A DNA stretch of 64,000 nucleotides from Callaeas wilsoni (lineage: Eukaryota > Chordata > Aves > Passeriformes > Callaeidae): NCBI GenBank assembly GCA_013398955.1, contig VWPU01009708.1:248001-312000 (forward strand), read 5' to 3'. Both the position numbers and the translations under genes were made by a program. The notes beneath the pieces were generated by a model. That model was not told the DNA's origin. It did no database searches and was given only the letters and a program-made list of their open reading frames with translations. Of this stretch, positions 14,672-28,500 are shown piece after piece. How positions within the stretch are numbered: the first letter of the stretch is position 1; every line of letters starts with the position of its first letter.

Positions 14672-14993
14672 GATGGAGAGGGAGTTTTTGCCAGGAGATG
14701 AAGCGGTGGGACAAGGGGGAATGGCTTTAAGCTGACAGACAGTATGTTTAGATTGGATATTAGGAAGAAATTCTTCCCTCTGAGAGTGGTGAGGCCTTGG
14801 CACAGATTGCCCAGAGAACCTGTGGCTGCTCCATCCCTGGAAGTGTTCAAGGCCAGATTGGATGGGGCTCTAAGCAGCTGGGTCTAGTGGAAGGTGTCTC
14901 TGCCCATGGCAGGGAGATGGAACTGAATGTTCTTCAAGGTCCTTTTCAACCCAAACCATTCTGTGATTCTATGATTCATCCTATAATTCTGTG
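14672..14993 (+). mobile_element. CR1 LINE 3' end
   Basis: The sequence carries the CR1 3' signature: GATATTAGGAAGAAATTCTT, TGGCACAGATTGCCCAGAGA, CATCCCTGGAAGTGTTCAAG and CAAGGTCCTTTTCAACCCAA. It ends in the avian CR1 octamer tail ATTCTGTG/ATTCTATG. It is the usual 5'-truncated insertion, with an open frame that is only a decayed reverse-transcriptase-terminus remnant and UTR. Confidence 0.95.
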
Positions 14994-17900
14994 AACTTCT
15001 GGAACAGTACAGAACTCTTATTAGACCTTCAGTCCAAGAACAACTAATTTGCTATAAAACGAGAGCTAAGAGACCAGGTACAAGATTCTCTCATTGTTCT
15101 GAAAGACATTATTTGGTAAGGTATGTGAAGCCACCAATTAGTTTGTAATTGCCGGCAGAGCTAAATACCAGATCTGTCTCATAATAGAGAAATCCCAGCC
15201 TTACTTTCTTAGGATTCTCAGAATTCAATATGTACAACAATTATGATGTACAAAAGAAAAGGAGCCATCTCCCACACAGCACACGGGGTCACACCTCTTC
15301 TATTTCAAGTAGTTCTGTTCCAGGGAATCCTCAAAGATCCTTGATGACTCAGTCTTTTAGAGCGTCTGAAAAATTCCTACCAATTAAAAGAAACATGCAT
15401 GGGTACTGAGATATCTTGGGGCAGAACGCAGAAGGGACCCTGGCAAAGTGAAGGGCTGTCTTCTCAGTTCTTGTTTATTAGTTACTTGCATTATTATGCC
15501 ATTATCCACCTGCATGACTAATTAATCCATGAGGAAGGGAGAAGAAAACTCCACAGACCAGCCAAGGGCTCAGGATTTTAAGAGACACTTATGTATGAGC
15601 AAGCTCTCCAAGTGGTTCAGAGATCCTGAATTAGAAGGCTGTTCAGATGAGTTTTCCCTCTCAGGCACTGAGTCACTGAAGAAGGTGAAGTGATGGGATT
15701 GGAACAGTAAAGCAGACACTTCACGTCCTTCAGGTACACAAACCAGAACAAGGATGAAATGTACAGAACGTGACTGACGTCATCACCCAAAATTTGAAGG
15801 AGCAAATGGCGTAAAACACTGGCAGTCACGGATGTATCGGCAGTCCCTTGGCTTCTTTGAAAGTATCAGGAATGAAAGACAAACTTCTGCGCTTTAAAAG
15901 AGCCTCCATCAAAGGTCCAAACACAGATGATGACTAACTTCCTCCTGTAAAGAGAATCTTTAAAAGAAACCAGAAAAAAGAGAGAGAAAAAGCAGCCAAA
16001 GGGCTTGCAGTACTAAGCTGTGTAGATTTATCTGACCTTTATAAAAGCAAAGATCAATAGGTCTGACAGAACTTCATGAAAATGAAAGTGAAATCTTCCT
16101 CAGATCTCAAGAACAGTAGAATGGAAAAATAGTGCAAATTATCCCAGTGTTGTCAGCAAACCTACTACCTGTGGGAAGCCTCACCCAAAGCACAGGGTGC
16201 CTTTTGTGGTTCTGCCACGTTAAATCTGTGAGTCTTAGCGGCTGGTGATGTGTTTAGCATCACGCTAAAATATGCTCCTTGTCACAAGTTTTCTGTTGTT
16301 TTGGTTTGGTGTTCTGAGGAATCCTGACACAGAAGCCCTGCAGAACTTGCCTGAGAGCATCTTATGATGAAGAAAGCATCACACACACCACTGATAAAGA
16401 CAATCTCAGACAGATGTCCTCAGTTGTTACATTGATCACTCGGAGGATTTCAAAATGCTAAACTCAGGATGGCATCCATGAAAAGTCATTGCATATGTTG
16501 GAGTGCCAGCTATGTTTAGTGTAACCTAGAGACAAGTGAGGCAGGGCGATGACTTGATTGGGGCTGTAGGGAGTTCAGCAGTCTTTCAGAAGTTACACAG
16601 GTAGATTTTCTAATGAAAACGTTATCACCTAATCCACCTCTAACATTTTTAAAAATGCAGGATGAACACTTTCAAACCAAATGCCTCAAGGATGTCTTTT
16701 CCCCACAGAGTGCGTGAAGGGTGGATCTACTTGATTCCCTCAAGCGCTGCAGTCAGGCACAGGAGCAAAGAAACATGTTAAAAAAAGCTTTTGCAGGAGC
16801 TTGATGTCTTCCGTCTGCTTTTCTTGGACATGGCCAAGGTCTATACAGGTGTATGCCAGATGGGCATGGTTACACTGCTTGTGTTGACAAGCACAATATT
16901 TCCAAGAGTTTTCTTGTTTTTCTTGGACAGCCTTCTAGAGAATGCCTAAGATTTCTGCCATGTACTTCATTAAATTCTGGAAAATTTTAAACTTCCCTGT
17001 AGAAGCCAGGAGAAGATGAGAATATTGCAGCTGGGACTGGATGTTGTTCTGCTGGAGTTTGAGGTTTTTCTCCGTTCTGTCAGATAGCTGGGGTTGGAGA
17101 AACAGAGTTGTGTGAGGAGATTTAATGCACCCTTTGAAAGTGAAGAGCTGTTCTTTGGAGGCAGTGGGCATAGCTTGCTCTGGGGGCTAACAGGGAGCAG
17201 CGTGGTTTGAGGGGTGAGAGGAGATGGCAGCTCAGCCAGGACCAGAAGCACAAGAAATTGCATGAGGCAATACACAGGAAGTGGGACAAGTCCCTGTGCC
17301 ATTCTTGCTGCAACCTCTGGGCTCTTTTCTGGAAGTTGGGCTGCAGGGAGAGAAGGTTCTGGGAAAAGGAAAGCCAAAAGGTGCATTCACAAGCAGGAGA
17401 GCACCAATTCTTTTTGTGATGTGTTGGGACCACCACCCTGAGATCAACTCTCCATGATTCAAAAGCCCCTTTGTCCCAGTTCTGCACTGCCTTGCTGGTT
17501 TATTTCTAGGCATCTCCAGACACATAAACGAAGTGCAAGGTATTAAGTTCAACATTCCTTATCCTTCTTGGTCTAGGTCTGGTGGCAGATTTCACAAGTA
17601 ACATCCAGTCCAGCCTTCACAGCCGGCTTCATTTCCCAGACATCTAGCACTTGTTTGGGAGTTCTTTGTATGTCATATTGTGTAAAGAATGTACACAAAA
17701 ATAGATGTAGAGGCAAACAATTTGAATAAAAAATAAAACCCCCAAGCCCTAGACCAGCATTAAGACTGATTGACTATAGAAGAAAGTTCCATAGGAGGCA
17801 AGTTACCATATGTGCTGTCTTGGCCATCAACAGAGGCAAGCCAGGCGAGAGCTTATTCCTTGTAGCAGGAAATGAGCCTGCTCTTGCAATGACCCTTCTG

Positions 17901-19467
17901 TCTCTTCCCATAGCTGGCAGAAGCCACCCACGTCTATAATACACAATTGTTTATGCTCCAAACTGGCACTGTCACAGATGGAAGATGAGCATCCTTTGCC
18001 TGTGCTCATCACTCAGCTAAAGAGAACTGAGGCCTCACTGGCAGCAGTGAGGGTCCTTAACCAGCAAACTGAAGTTATTTTAAAAGTTCTCTTCAGAATC
18101 CCACCAAATTTTCTAGCAAAATTTCATCCTTGTCTCTCAGCAGGGCGCTGAGAATGTTCACAGATGAGCAGCATTGTTCTATACATGAAATAGGTGGTTT
18201 ATTTAAACCAGAGAAAAAGCTTCTACTTACACATTTAATGTTCAGTTCCCAGGATATCAGAGATGCATGGAATAGAATTTAGTTCTCATTGAGGATTTGT
18301 GTACATATTTTAAAAAACATACCGAGAATCTCTGTAAATGCAGGTACTATGTGTTTGCCAAATTTAAAATTCAGTACATTAGCTATCACTATTGATAAAG
18401 AAGTATTCACCAAGTTTGTCCGTACTGAGCCTTTCTTCTAGTGCCCCAGAGAGTATTTCTTCCACTTTCTGATTAGTACCTCTGGATGGATTCTATGTTC
18501 TTGGTCTCTTTTGCATAATTTGGCGATTACTCAATTACTTAAGACTTTAAAAGTAGACACTCTTTCTCAACAGTTTTGCAACCTCTTCTCTTAAACATTT
18601 CTTCCAACCTAAGGGGCTGTTGACAGTTGCTGAATCCCTGCATTTCTTAGAAATTTATTGTAGCAATTTGCAGTTTTTAGATCTCCTTCTGCACTTTTAA
18701 AAGACCTACAACTTTCAAATGCATTTATTAAAATGGAATACTGGTGACTCAGTGATTCACTTTAAACTGCAGATTTCCCAAAAACAAATCTAAAGCTGCC
18801 AAATCCAGCCCTGCCTTAGCCAGCCTCTGACGTTTTCACGAGAATATGACTGCCAAGATATGTAAATTGAGTCATTTTATTCTGTCTTTGTCTTCTAGAG
18901 TTCAGATTCTGATTTCTCACTAAATTTATTTGTAGGGCTCTCCTCTGGGGAAAAAAAAAAAGAAGAAAAGGGAAAAAAATGACCAACTCCCTCTTTTTTT
19001 AGATGGTTCCCTTGTGTTTACTTGCTGCTGACTGAACTATCACATCGAAGAGATTCACAAACTACGTGCAATTATTCCAGTATCTCGTTATCAAAGCACG
19101 TAATGACTCAGTGTATATCCGCGAGTTTCCTCATAATGAAGTCATTAACAATGCTATTTCCTGGAGGTGAGAGAGTGCATTTAAGCTGGATGCTGACATC
19201 TACAATGGATCAATTGTTGAAGTAGATAATTAAGACTAGCATCAGACCTTTGTGCTATTTTTCTTGGCACATCGCGCTGCACAGCATTCCTCAGTGGATT
19301 ATGGTACGAGTTTCTAAAGAAAACCTGCGAGTGTGTGACTGGCTTTCCTCTCCCTTCCGCTTGATGGCTGCTTTGATGCCTGTGCAGGGATTCTTACAAG
19401 AGAAATTTATGCAATTTATGCTCTTCCAGGCTGAAACTTCCGTCGATTCTTCTTCAGAAGGTTGCGC

Positions 19468-19565
19468 GACGTCACGCGAATATTTGCCATAGTTCACTTT
19501 GGTACGTAGGTGGTAACATCTGTTTAACCACAGCCTCCTCCTGGTCCCTCGCTTCTCTTACGTCA
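19468..19565. promoter_or_regulatory. Candidate bZIP/CRE-like site cluster in a CpG-enriched pocket
   Basis: GACGTCAC (19,468-19,475) lies inside GCGCGACGTCACGCG, and TTACGTCA lies at 19,558-19,565. Both resemble CREB/ATF-family sites. CpG dinucleotides are locally frequent (19,270-19,570) compared with the surrounding intergenic DNA. No transcript start or open frame goes with it. The regulatory role is inferred from motifs alone. Confidence 0.25.
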
Positions 19566-22500
19566 GTGATTTTATCACACATTTTGTCTTCAGATGCTCC
19601 TGTCCTTTACAATTACCTGGTCTTCAGCTACGGCTTTCTCACATGCATAAGCTCTGTTTCTCTTGTGCTGTTGGACTCTTACCACTTCCTTTGTCAGTGT
19701 CCTGGAGAAACAACACACGGGCAGCACCACCTGAATGCTTTGCTTCCCACTGCTTGACACTCCTGCGCATCCAAACTTTTCCTTGCTCGCCCTTGGCGAA
19801 CATTCCAACTCACACAGCCTTTACAGAGGGGATTTTTCCAGAGGTATGACAGAAATATCGGTGTCTCCAGCAGCAGTTTCACCTCCAGAGCTGGTTTGTT
19901 CATGTGCCTCCTCCCAGCTCATCTTCCACGGTGTATTATTGTAACAACGGCACAAACTCACACCAACGTCGCTGGAACAGCACGACCCACCAGAGAGCCA
20001 GCCAGGGACTTTGCCTCGCAGCAGCAGCTGGTAAGAACAACTCAGAGGGAGTCTGACAATTCTGCTTTTATGCCCGGAGGCAGGGCAGACACCTAGGAGG
20101 CTTAGAGAGCTCACACACACAAGGCACCTGCACTCTGAGTCATCTCCTTGGAATCCACCTCTCTCAAAGAAAACTCAAATGCTGCCATTCCTCTTGTAGT
20201 TTCTACCTCCTCTCCAAGAGGAGAGCATTTTTGCCCCCTCTCTTCTCTGTAAGATCCATAAAGGGTTTTCCTTTCTGTTATGAGATTTTTCTAATACTGT
20301 TTTAATTGAAGTTGACTGAGCAAAATTACCCAGCCTACCACAAGTCATTTGGAAAGCTAAACAGTGTACTGATAAAATATATACATTGAACTTGAATATT
20401 GCCTACCTGTAAAACTTTAAGATATCTGCAAATAATGTGCTTGCATTGCTTTATTATCAAAATAAGCAAGCTATCAATATTTTTATCTTTACAGTATATT
20501 AATTTTATCCCTTCTAAGTCTCATGAAAAATTAACACATTTAGTATTTTCCTTATTGTGTTAGACAGAATATCTGACTGGAGACGACAGAGAGCTTCCCA
20601 AGATTTTGCATCTTCAAGTAGCTTGTACAATATTCAGCCATGACTTTGTGCCTTCCCCAAAAGCACTTTAAAAAAGCACCTAACATTTTCAGAGCACACA
20701 TAAGCAACACGGAAAGCTAAGCCCTAGGAATGTGTGGAGCACTCAGAGGCTGCTGGAAGACAGCAGTTCTTATTCACCTAAATAGCTTAGGCACGTTTGC
20801 AATGCTCCTGTGCCCAATACCTCATGCCAACACAAGAGTTTTATCTGTGTCAAATTGTAATTGCTCATTGCTTTATGAATGTCATTGTAATTATTACATT
20901 CACTCTGCATCTTAACCTCCACAGTGAAGTGAGAGATGCAGTTTCTGCTGAAAACTGATTGTAGTTTGACAATATCTGTCAATTCTGACGCCCTGGTTGT
21001 GCATTTCACATTCTTGGAAGAAGACAGCCAGATGAGAATCACTCAACTCAACATTTAAGTCTCCTTCACTGGATCTACAAGTAATTAAAATCTTGTTGTT
21101 GATTTGAATAACTTTCTGCTGAGAAATTGGGTAAGGCTGGGTCAGGGAGTGGCAAGACATTGGCAGAGGTGAGACAAAGCTTATTTTCAAGAAATGACTG
21201 CTTTTGAGAGCACCAGCCCAGACCACCAGCAGAGCCCACATGACAAGGACAGCTGCCAGCCACAAGGATGCTGAACCAAGCCTCTGGGATGAGGTCAGGC
21301 AGGGCCAGAGCATTCAGGTCCATTTCTTGTTTTCCAAAGGGCTGTTAGGATCTCTAAAGCTTTCCAGGCTACAGTCAAAAAATTCATTTTGCTAATCCAT
21401 CTGCCTTGCTCTCCAGCCACATCATTCCTAAGGATTTTTCTGGTCAACTCCCATTGTCAAGGTATTTTTCTGCAGTGAAAGGATAGGAAGGGCATCGCAC
21501 TTACTCCAGAACCTGTAGTTTTCCACACTCTGGAGTCTGCAGCCCAAGAAAAGGAGCAGACACAGGGTCAGCACCCAGGAGTCCTTCTGCCAGTGAAGCA
21601 TGTTCTGGGGGAAGAGAAGAGGAGAGGGAAGTATTGCACAGGTTCATTTTCAGCAGATTGATATGGTGTTCAAACAGCTTCTGCAAACAGGGCCTGGTTA
21701 AAACAGTTCCCAAAATGTACCTAAGAGAGACTAGAGCTCCTCTTGGCTCTTATGTGGCCCAGGAGACAAACCCAAAGCCTATCGCTTATCAAAGTCAGGG
21801 CTTATCAGGGTCTTTGTGACTTGGCCTGGCCTGTCAAGTTTGACATACATTCTGTTCCTTGTTTCTATTTTTCTTTGATCTTGGGCTGCCTGGAATTTTC
21901 TTTTTATTTTATTTTTTTTCTCTTGCTGATTACATGACCATTCTATTATCGAGCTCACTGGTGAGGGAGGTTTTCCCAGGCACTGCTGCACAGGGGTGTA
22001 AATTCTCAGTGCACTTGTCATCCCTGTTGCTGGTACAGCCTAACACCGGAAAGCCAAAGAGGCACAAGGTCCCTCAAAGCCGTTCTGCTTTACACCTCTT
22101 TACACAGACACCTGGCAGTTTTGCATTACCTCTGCTCGTGCCTCACACTGTGATTTAGAATCTTAGGGTGAATATTTACACTCATTCAGAAAAAGCAGAA
22201 GTTTGTATTTTATTTTTTTTTTCTTACCCAGGAGTGCAGAGCCTCATCTCTCACTGTGACACTGCCTTCCGTCTATTACTTGTTCTGCATTCACATTTCA
22301 CCATCTGCCCACTGCTAGCCTATGTCTAATCTGTGCATCATCACCACTCTCTCAGCTGAAAAATAGAAAAGATTTGCTTGAATTCATTTAATTAGGAGCT
22401 GCACCATTCAGGGAGCTGTACCAAAAATAACTTGATTTATGAGCTGGCAGTTTAAGTAGCCCCTTAGCAGCACTTAACAACTGCTGCTGATGCAAGATGT

Positions 22501-23440
22501 CTCTATTGATTCAGGGCCACCCAGGTTTGAAGTGAGTCAGGTAGCTCCATTTCACATGCATCAGAGTGACAGTTCACGTTTGAGGAATAGATCTGAAACA
22601 CAGTTTTGTGGGAAAATCTAATTAAGAGATACATCAAAAGTTTGCTGTCAAATCTCTGTCTGGAAAAAACCCCACCCCATATCCACAGTTCTTTTATCAT
22701 CTTTGCATTAAATGCCAAGCAAGTGTAGGAAAGTAAATATCTTCACTCTGTACACTTTGTACTTACTTATCCCTGATGATATACTGAATTATGACATAGA
22801 TAGGGTATATTGTCTCTGCCCTCACTGTTTTAAACACAACTTAGTGAACTGGTAGTTGTTTCCAGGACAGCCCCTGCAGCGTGCTTTAAGATGTGAGAGA
22901 GTCAGGAACAACTTTTGCTCCTCATTTTCAGATGGTGCTAACTCAACATGATCTTTTGTTATGATGAAAAACAAAAGGGACCCATGGAAGTTGGTGGGTA
23001 GTGACACAAAGAGAGCAGGATGAAATTCCACTGTCATTCTGGTGATTCCTTGACCATTAAGTCAGGCAGAGTTACACTTCATAAAAAAAAGTCAAGCACT
23101 GTAATCCCATGCTCCCACACCTTTTTACTTCTGCATCCCTCCCCACTGCACGTCACTGTTTTCCAAGGGCAGGAGCAGGGTCCCTGGAGAAGTGGGGTTA
23201 CTAATTTGGGAAAGGAATAGGTAACTATGAAAAGACTTATTTTCATACCTGGAGAGGCTCAAGGCTGGGGCAGAAGCCTTCTTCCACTGCCATGCCTCAA
23301 AGCAGGGGTGGGAAGAATCCAGGAATAGAAAGCACATTGTAACCGTTCACTCAGGAAGAAGATGAGATTCCAAAAGCTCCAGCACAACCCTGGAGGGCCA
23401 CGAGCCACTCTAAATAAATTAAATGATTTTGAAAGGTCTA

Positions 23441-23489
23441 AATAAAAAAAAATAAAATAAAAAAAACCAAAAAACAAACAAAACAAACT
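23441..23489. repeat. A-rich low-complexity tract
   Basis: AAATAAAA-like and AAACAAAC-like runs, with no poly(A)-tailed element recognised upstream. Confidence 0.85.
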
Positions 23490-25429
23490 GTAATGACACA
23501 TTTATAGGCAAGATATATCCTATAATATCTGAAAGCAGAAAGACATATAAATTTTGGGATGGAGACTATTATCCTTGTAAAAGTGGATATAATAGCACCC
23601 CTATGCCCAATGGGCAATAAAACACATTATGGAGCAAAGCACCAAGAGGCTACAGTGACTTGGTTGATCAGGGGAATGAAAGAGATGAATGAAAAGGTCA
23701 CTAGGTATGAATAGAAACATCCGAGCACTCTGAGGGTTTTATAATTTGTTAACCAAACAGAGATGCTGGAAGAATGGATACTAGAGAAAGCAGGGACAGA
23801 GAAATAAAGAGCAGTAGGAGAAAGAAAATTTAGTGACTGAGTAATTCTCCTTACACCTGAAAGTCTGGAGGCAGGGGAAGAGGGTGTTGTACAGCTTTAA
23901 ACTCACATGAAAATAAGCATCAATGCTGTGCTCCTCGTAGCTGGGCCAGCAGCAAACACATCTGAGGGAGCCGAGCCCGCGTGACTGGGCCACGCACGTG
24001 TGCTGTGCTGAGGGAGATGTCATGTAGAGCACAGATAATTCATCTGATGTGGCATTTGCTCGGGTAACCATGCAATTTTCTGTGAACAGCAAACTAAGGA
24101 ACCGTGCAAAATCCATAGTTCATTGCTCCCCTCTTCCCTGAGGTTGAATCAACTCTTGTATTTTTGTTTAATGCAGTACTTAGCTCTTCGAGCCATTCAT
24201 ATTTCTCCCTCTCTTTTTTTCAGCTGGTCTCCCATTTATGAATTTGTACCAAATATGAATGGTCGCTGCAATTCATTCATACATTCTGCATTCACGGGGA
24301 TGCAGAATAGACAGGCACACTTATGGATAACACAGATCCAACAGCGTGCCAGAGACAAAGATGGCCTTAAGTCTCTTAAGGAATGCAGAGACAGCCTTTC
24401 AGAAAAGCTTCCTGGGTGGGGGCTGCCATCCTGTAATTCGTCAGGGGAAGCATTACAGGCAGAATCCACAGCTCCAGACTAACCAGTTGTGCAGTCTCAG
24501 TCCTCGGATTTGGGCAGGAAACGTTCCCTGAGTGGTACCTTTTGTCTTGTGCTGCAGTGCATGTGTCCCTCCACCTCTCACTTTGGGATCCTCTGAGCAG
24601 ACACAGGTTTCCAGCTCTCCTTCCAGGAGCAGATGGGGTAGAGATTTATGATGAGTTGTGCTGGTTTTTCCCCTACAAACATTCCATAATTCAATGAGTT
24701 TAAGACTGAAATTAAGACTAAAAAAAAAAATCTTCATTGTTGTCTGGACAAATTTAAGATTTTATAACAGCATGGTCCTACCTTTCAACTGCTTTTCATG
24801 TCATAGCATACTCTTGCTAATGGTTTTGAGTGCATAGTCACAAAACACAGAGCGGCAGATTAACACCACACTTGGATTTATGACATTTTCCTGACTTGAA
24901 TGTCAGTTTGTTTCTTATTTAAATATATACATACAGAGGCCTCTGGAGCTTTAAAAGGATATTATCTGTGACCACACACATACAGAGGTGTTTGAATTCA
25001 ATGTTTTAAAATGTTTGCTTACCAGGTGGTCTTATTTTCTCTCTCTCAAGAAAAAAGGCACACGTACATACGAAATTGTCTCACATAATTTATAGTGAAG
25101 TTAGTTGTTTTGTTTGGTTTTTTTATGTAAGGATTAGCTCACATGCTCGCTCCTTATGCAAAAAAAAAAAAGGTGTGCACATGTCAAAGATTTCCAAGAT
25201 GAGTATCCTAGAGGAAAACATTGCGTCTGGGAAGCAGCAGGAAACAGAACAGAACAGACATCTGTTTGGTTTGCTCTTTTTTTTTCCCCCCAGTGCAGCA
25301 GCTATGCATTTGGCTAAATTGCTTTGACTTTCAAAACAAGAGCTCTGCATCTGTACAGTAATTTACTGAATTTTAACTTGTTATCAGGGAAGGGCTGAAT
25401 GGAATGCTATTCACAAAAACAGTGATGGG

Positions 25430-25555
25430 CTGTTGGACGGGGCTTGGACCAACATGGTCTGGAGGAAGATGTCCCTGCCCTTGGCAGGGGGCTGGAACTG
25501 GGTGATCTTCAAGGTCCCTTCCAACCCAAACTGTTCCATGACTCCACGATTCTAA
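25430..25555 (+). mobile_element. CR1 LINE 3' end, short
   Basis: The fragment contains GGAAGATGTCCCTGCCCTTG, GCAGGGGGCTGGAACTGGGT and GATCTTCAAGGTCCCTTCCA. It ends in a degenerate octamer tail (TTCCATGACTCCACGATTCT). It is strongly 5'-truncated and in plus orientation. Confidence 0.93.
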
Positions 25556-28500
25556 GCCCTACACATGAAACATGACACTGTCGGTCTACAGGATGTTCCA
25601 ACAGGATGTCTCCGGGCAATTTCCCCCAGCGATGATTTAGTGAGGAGAGCCCTGATCAGGAACATTACTGTGGAGCAGTTAAAAGCAGTGGTCAGCGATC
25701 CCAGCGAGCAGTTCTGAACAAAGCTGTGTATAAAACCCCACACGAGAGGTACGTAACCACACAATCTGAGTGCTGGCAGACTGGGGAGTGTTGCATACAC
25801 CACAAAACGTGCTGGAATTCCACTTGCAGTGAAGTACCTCCACAGACTTCTACTCACTTTAGACCCTGTATGACCCAAGCACATCTGGAAGTGCTGCCCC
25901 TGTACTGCAGCGATTCCAAGCCCTGGAGGTGATTATACCAGGACATACATCCTGGGAAATCCCAATTGAAATCAAGTGGATCAGAGCTAGGCAAAGTCAG
26001 ATCCCTCTGTTCTCATCTGCAAGGGCAAAGCCATTACTTAAGGAGGGCAGAAGAAATTTACTTTGAAAACATGAATAATTTGTGTGCCACTAGGATGTCA
26101 GAATTTTGCAGCAACACTGCTGAAATAAAAAGCAATTTGGCTTTGCACAGGACAGACCCTCAAGCATAGATAGGCCTCTGCAGTAACAAAAACTTCCTGT
26201 CTCTAGAACTTGATTTTGTTTGCTCTCTTTTCCTAGCTACTGACTGGATTCCTTGACAACATAACAAACCTTTATTTCATTTTGAAGATTTAGCATGTCG
26301 TATAACAATAACCAGATCACTCCCCCTAATACAGAGAAAAACAAAATTGCTTAGAAAAAAAATCCTGTTTCTGTTTTTTTGGCACCAATTATTCACCATG
26401 TGAATTACTCTGGAAAGCCTTTAAGCTCAAAAGCCAGAATATTCATCAGTATCTGTGAAATTATTCCACGAGTGCCAATCAGTTGTCTTAAGATACAAGT
26501 TGAATTAGTGATTTCCTCCCCCAGTGAAGCCCAGCAACTTTTTGTCCTGACATTCATGAAAAGTAACCTACACTTAAAATGGAATGAAAAATGACAGGAA
26601 AACAAGGCACAAAACATGAAAACCTGTGGGGACGGAAGAGGAAGAGCCTGCAGAATTAACTTGGATTGAAAACCTCAACATTCTCATGAGGTGGAGAGTA
26701 CCAGCTACTAACACTGTTTCAAACATGGAACTCAGCCGAAAGATACACCTTTTTTATACTTAATCAAATAAGCAGAAGGTTATGTATTATCCATGCTATA
26801 CCTCTGAAAAAACAAAACGAAACAAAACACCTGCTTTCTGGTGTCTTTAAAAGAAAATTAAAAAACCCCTAACACCTAAGCCTCCACTTCAAAAGATTTT
26901 TGCCAGCAGATCCTAGATTCTGTGGGGAATTCTCTAGAAGCAATTGAGATGTAGGAAAATGCATGAACATAAAAGTTCCATCTGGGCAAAGTTTATTAAA
27001 GGAGTGGGATCCTAAGTTGCCCACACATTATTGCTGTACCCATTAATATTCTGTTTGCAACATGTAGTATCAAATGATTCACAGATGTTTTAATAATTGG
27101 CTTACAAGCCTATATAACAAACTCTGTTTCTATAAACTTGCAGGATATGCTAGATAACCACTTTAAACCTTTTTATAAACGAAAGCTTAAGAGCAATTCT
27201 GATCTTTAATTTTTACAAACTAACAATAACACTACTAAAACTATGATAGTTTTAGAAACCATGCTTCCAAATAAAATGACTGAACTCCAGGGTTTGGGTT
27301 TCTATTTCCCAAATGCTAAGAAGGAATTTTTTTCCCCTTGTTGTCTGAAACAAGCAGATTTTTTCCTGCCTTCAAACAAGGCAGTCTGAGGGCTCAGAGG
27401 GGAAGAGATGGATTAAATGTTGACTGAAACACTTAAAGGCCTTCAGGAAGAAACACAAATGCCAGGTGCTGACCTAAGGTTCCAAAAGCCTGCAACCAGT
27501 ATACAATAAAATTGAAATATTTCAAAGTCTCCTACCCTTTGACAGATGTTGCAATCATGTTGTTTCATTTTTCTGTTTTCAACACTCACATACTTGTCCT
27601 TTGGACATTCCTCATGTTAAGCTCATGCTTCTATCTGTTGTTTGCAGCAAGTCTCTAAGGCAACCATGGGGTTGGGCAAATAGTTTCACTTTGTGCAAGA
27701 TAATAGGTAATTCAAAACATCTATTTTTTCAAAGCAAACTTAACTCATCTACACATCAAACATTGCAGCTGATTAAGAGTCCAAGAAAAACCAATCAACG
27801 TGGCCAGTTAGACAATAACAACTCAATCCCAAAGTGCTGTAGCTCCCATTAACTTCCAGGGTCAGGGCTGAAATTCAGGGGCGTGTAAAGCACAGCCTGC
27901 TGCCAAACATCCACCCACTGCAACCACGGGGTGAGGAAAAGACTGATTAACTGCGGGAATTACTGCCAGGGAATACACAGATCACGTAGCTTTGCCCAAG
28001 GTGAAATTCACTTCGGTCCAAAGAGTCCTTCTGGCACCTACAAACACAGCAGGTGCTTCTCATCCAGCCTCCAAGAGGGTCTGAGCCAGAGGAGAGCCCA
28101 CTCAAATAAAGCACATGGTAAGGAACAACTATCATCCCCACTGGTCTAAAGTGAGGCCCTGTTTTCCCCTCAATACGAGTCAAAAAGCAAAGGCTTTATC
28201 CTGCTAAGGCATGGGCACTTGTCAAGTTCCCATAAGACACAGACAAGAGAAATGTCAAGTCGTGAGCTTGGCACAATGAGGTTAATTCCCCAACATGCAA
28301 AAGAGGTCTGCTTGCTGTCCCTTTGGATGCAGGGAAACAGAGGAAATTACACTGATAAAACTCAACAGTCTGAAGATTTATTTGCCATGAGAAGAGCAGC
28401 TCTACTCCAAAATTTCCAGTTATTCTACAGTTGCCGAAAGATCAGAAAGCACAATGAGACTAAGAGCCTCAGGGCCTTAACAAATGAACCCTTAAAGGGC

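Larger units (their letters stand above)
14994..25429. other. Intergenic, no gene seen
   Basis: No coding or RNA gene is supported. The CpG-enriched pocket with bZIP-like sites lies at about 19,270-19,570. Around it are AT-rich unique sequence and short A-tracts (18,950, 23,441). Confidence 0.7.

Noticed and set aside
14391..14994. Open frames over the 14.4-15.0 kb region
   Set aside because: Overlap the CR1 3' end and are not independent genes.
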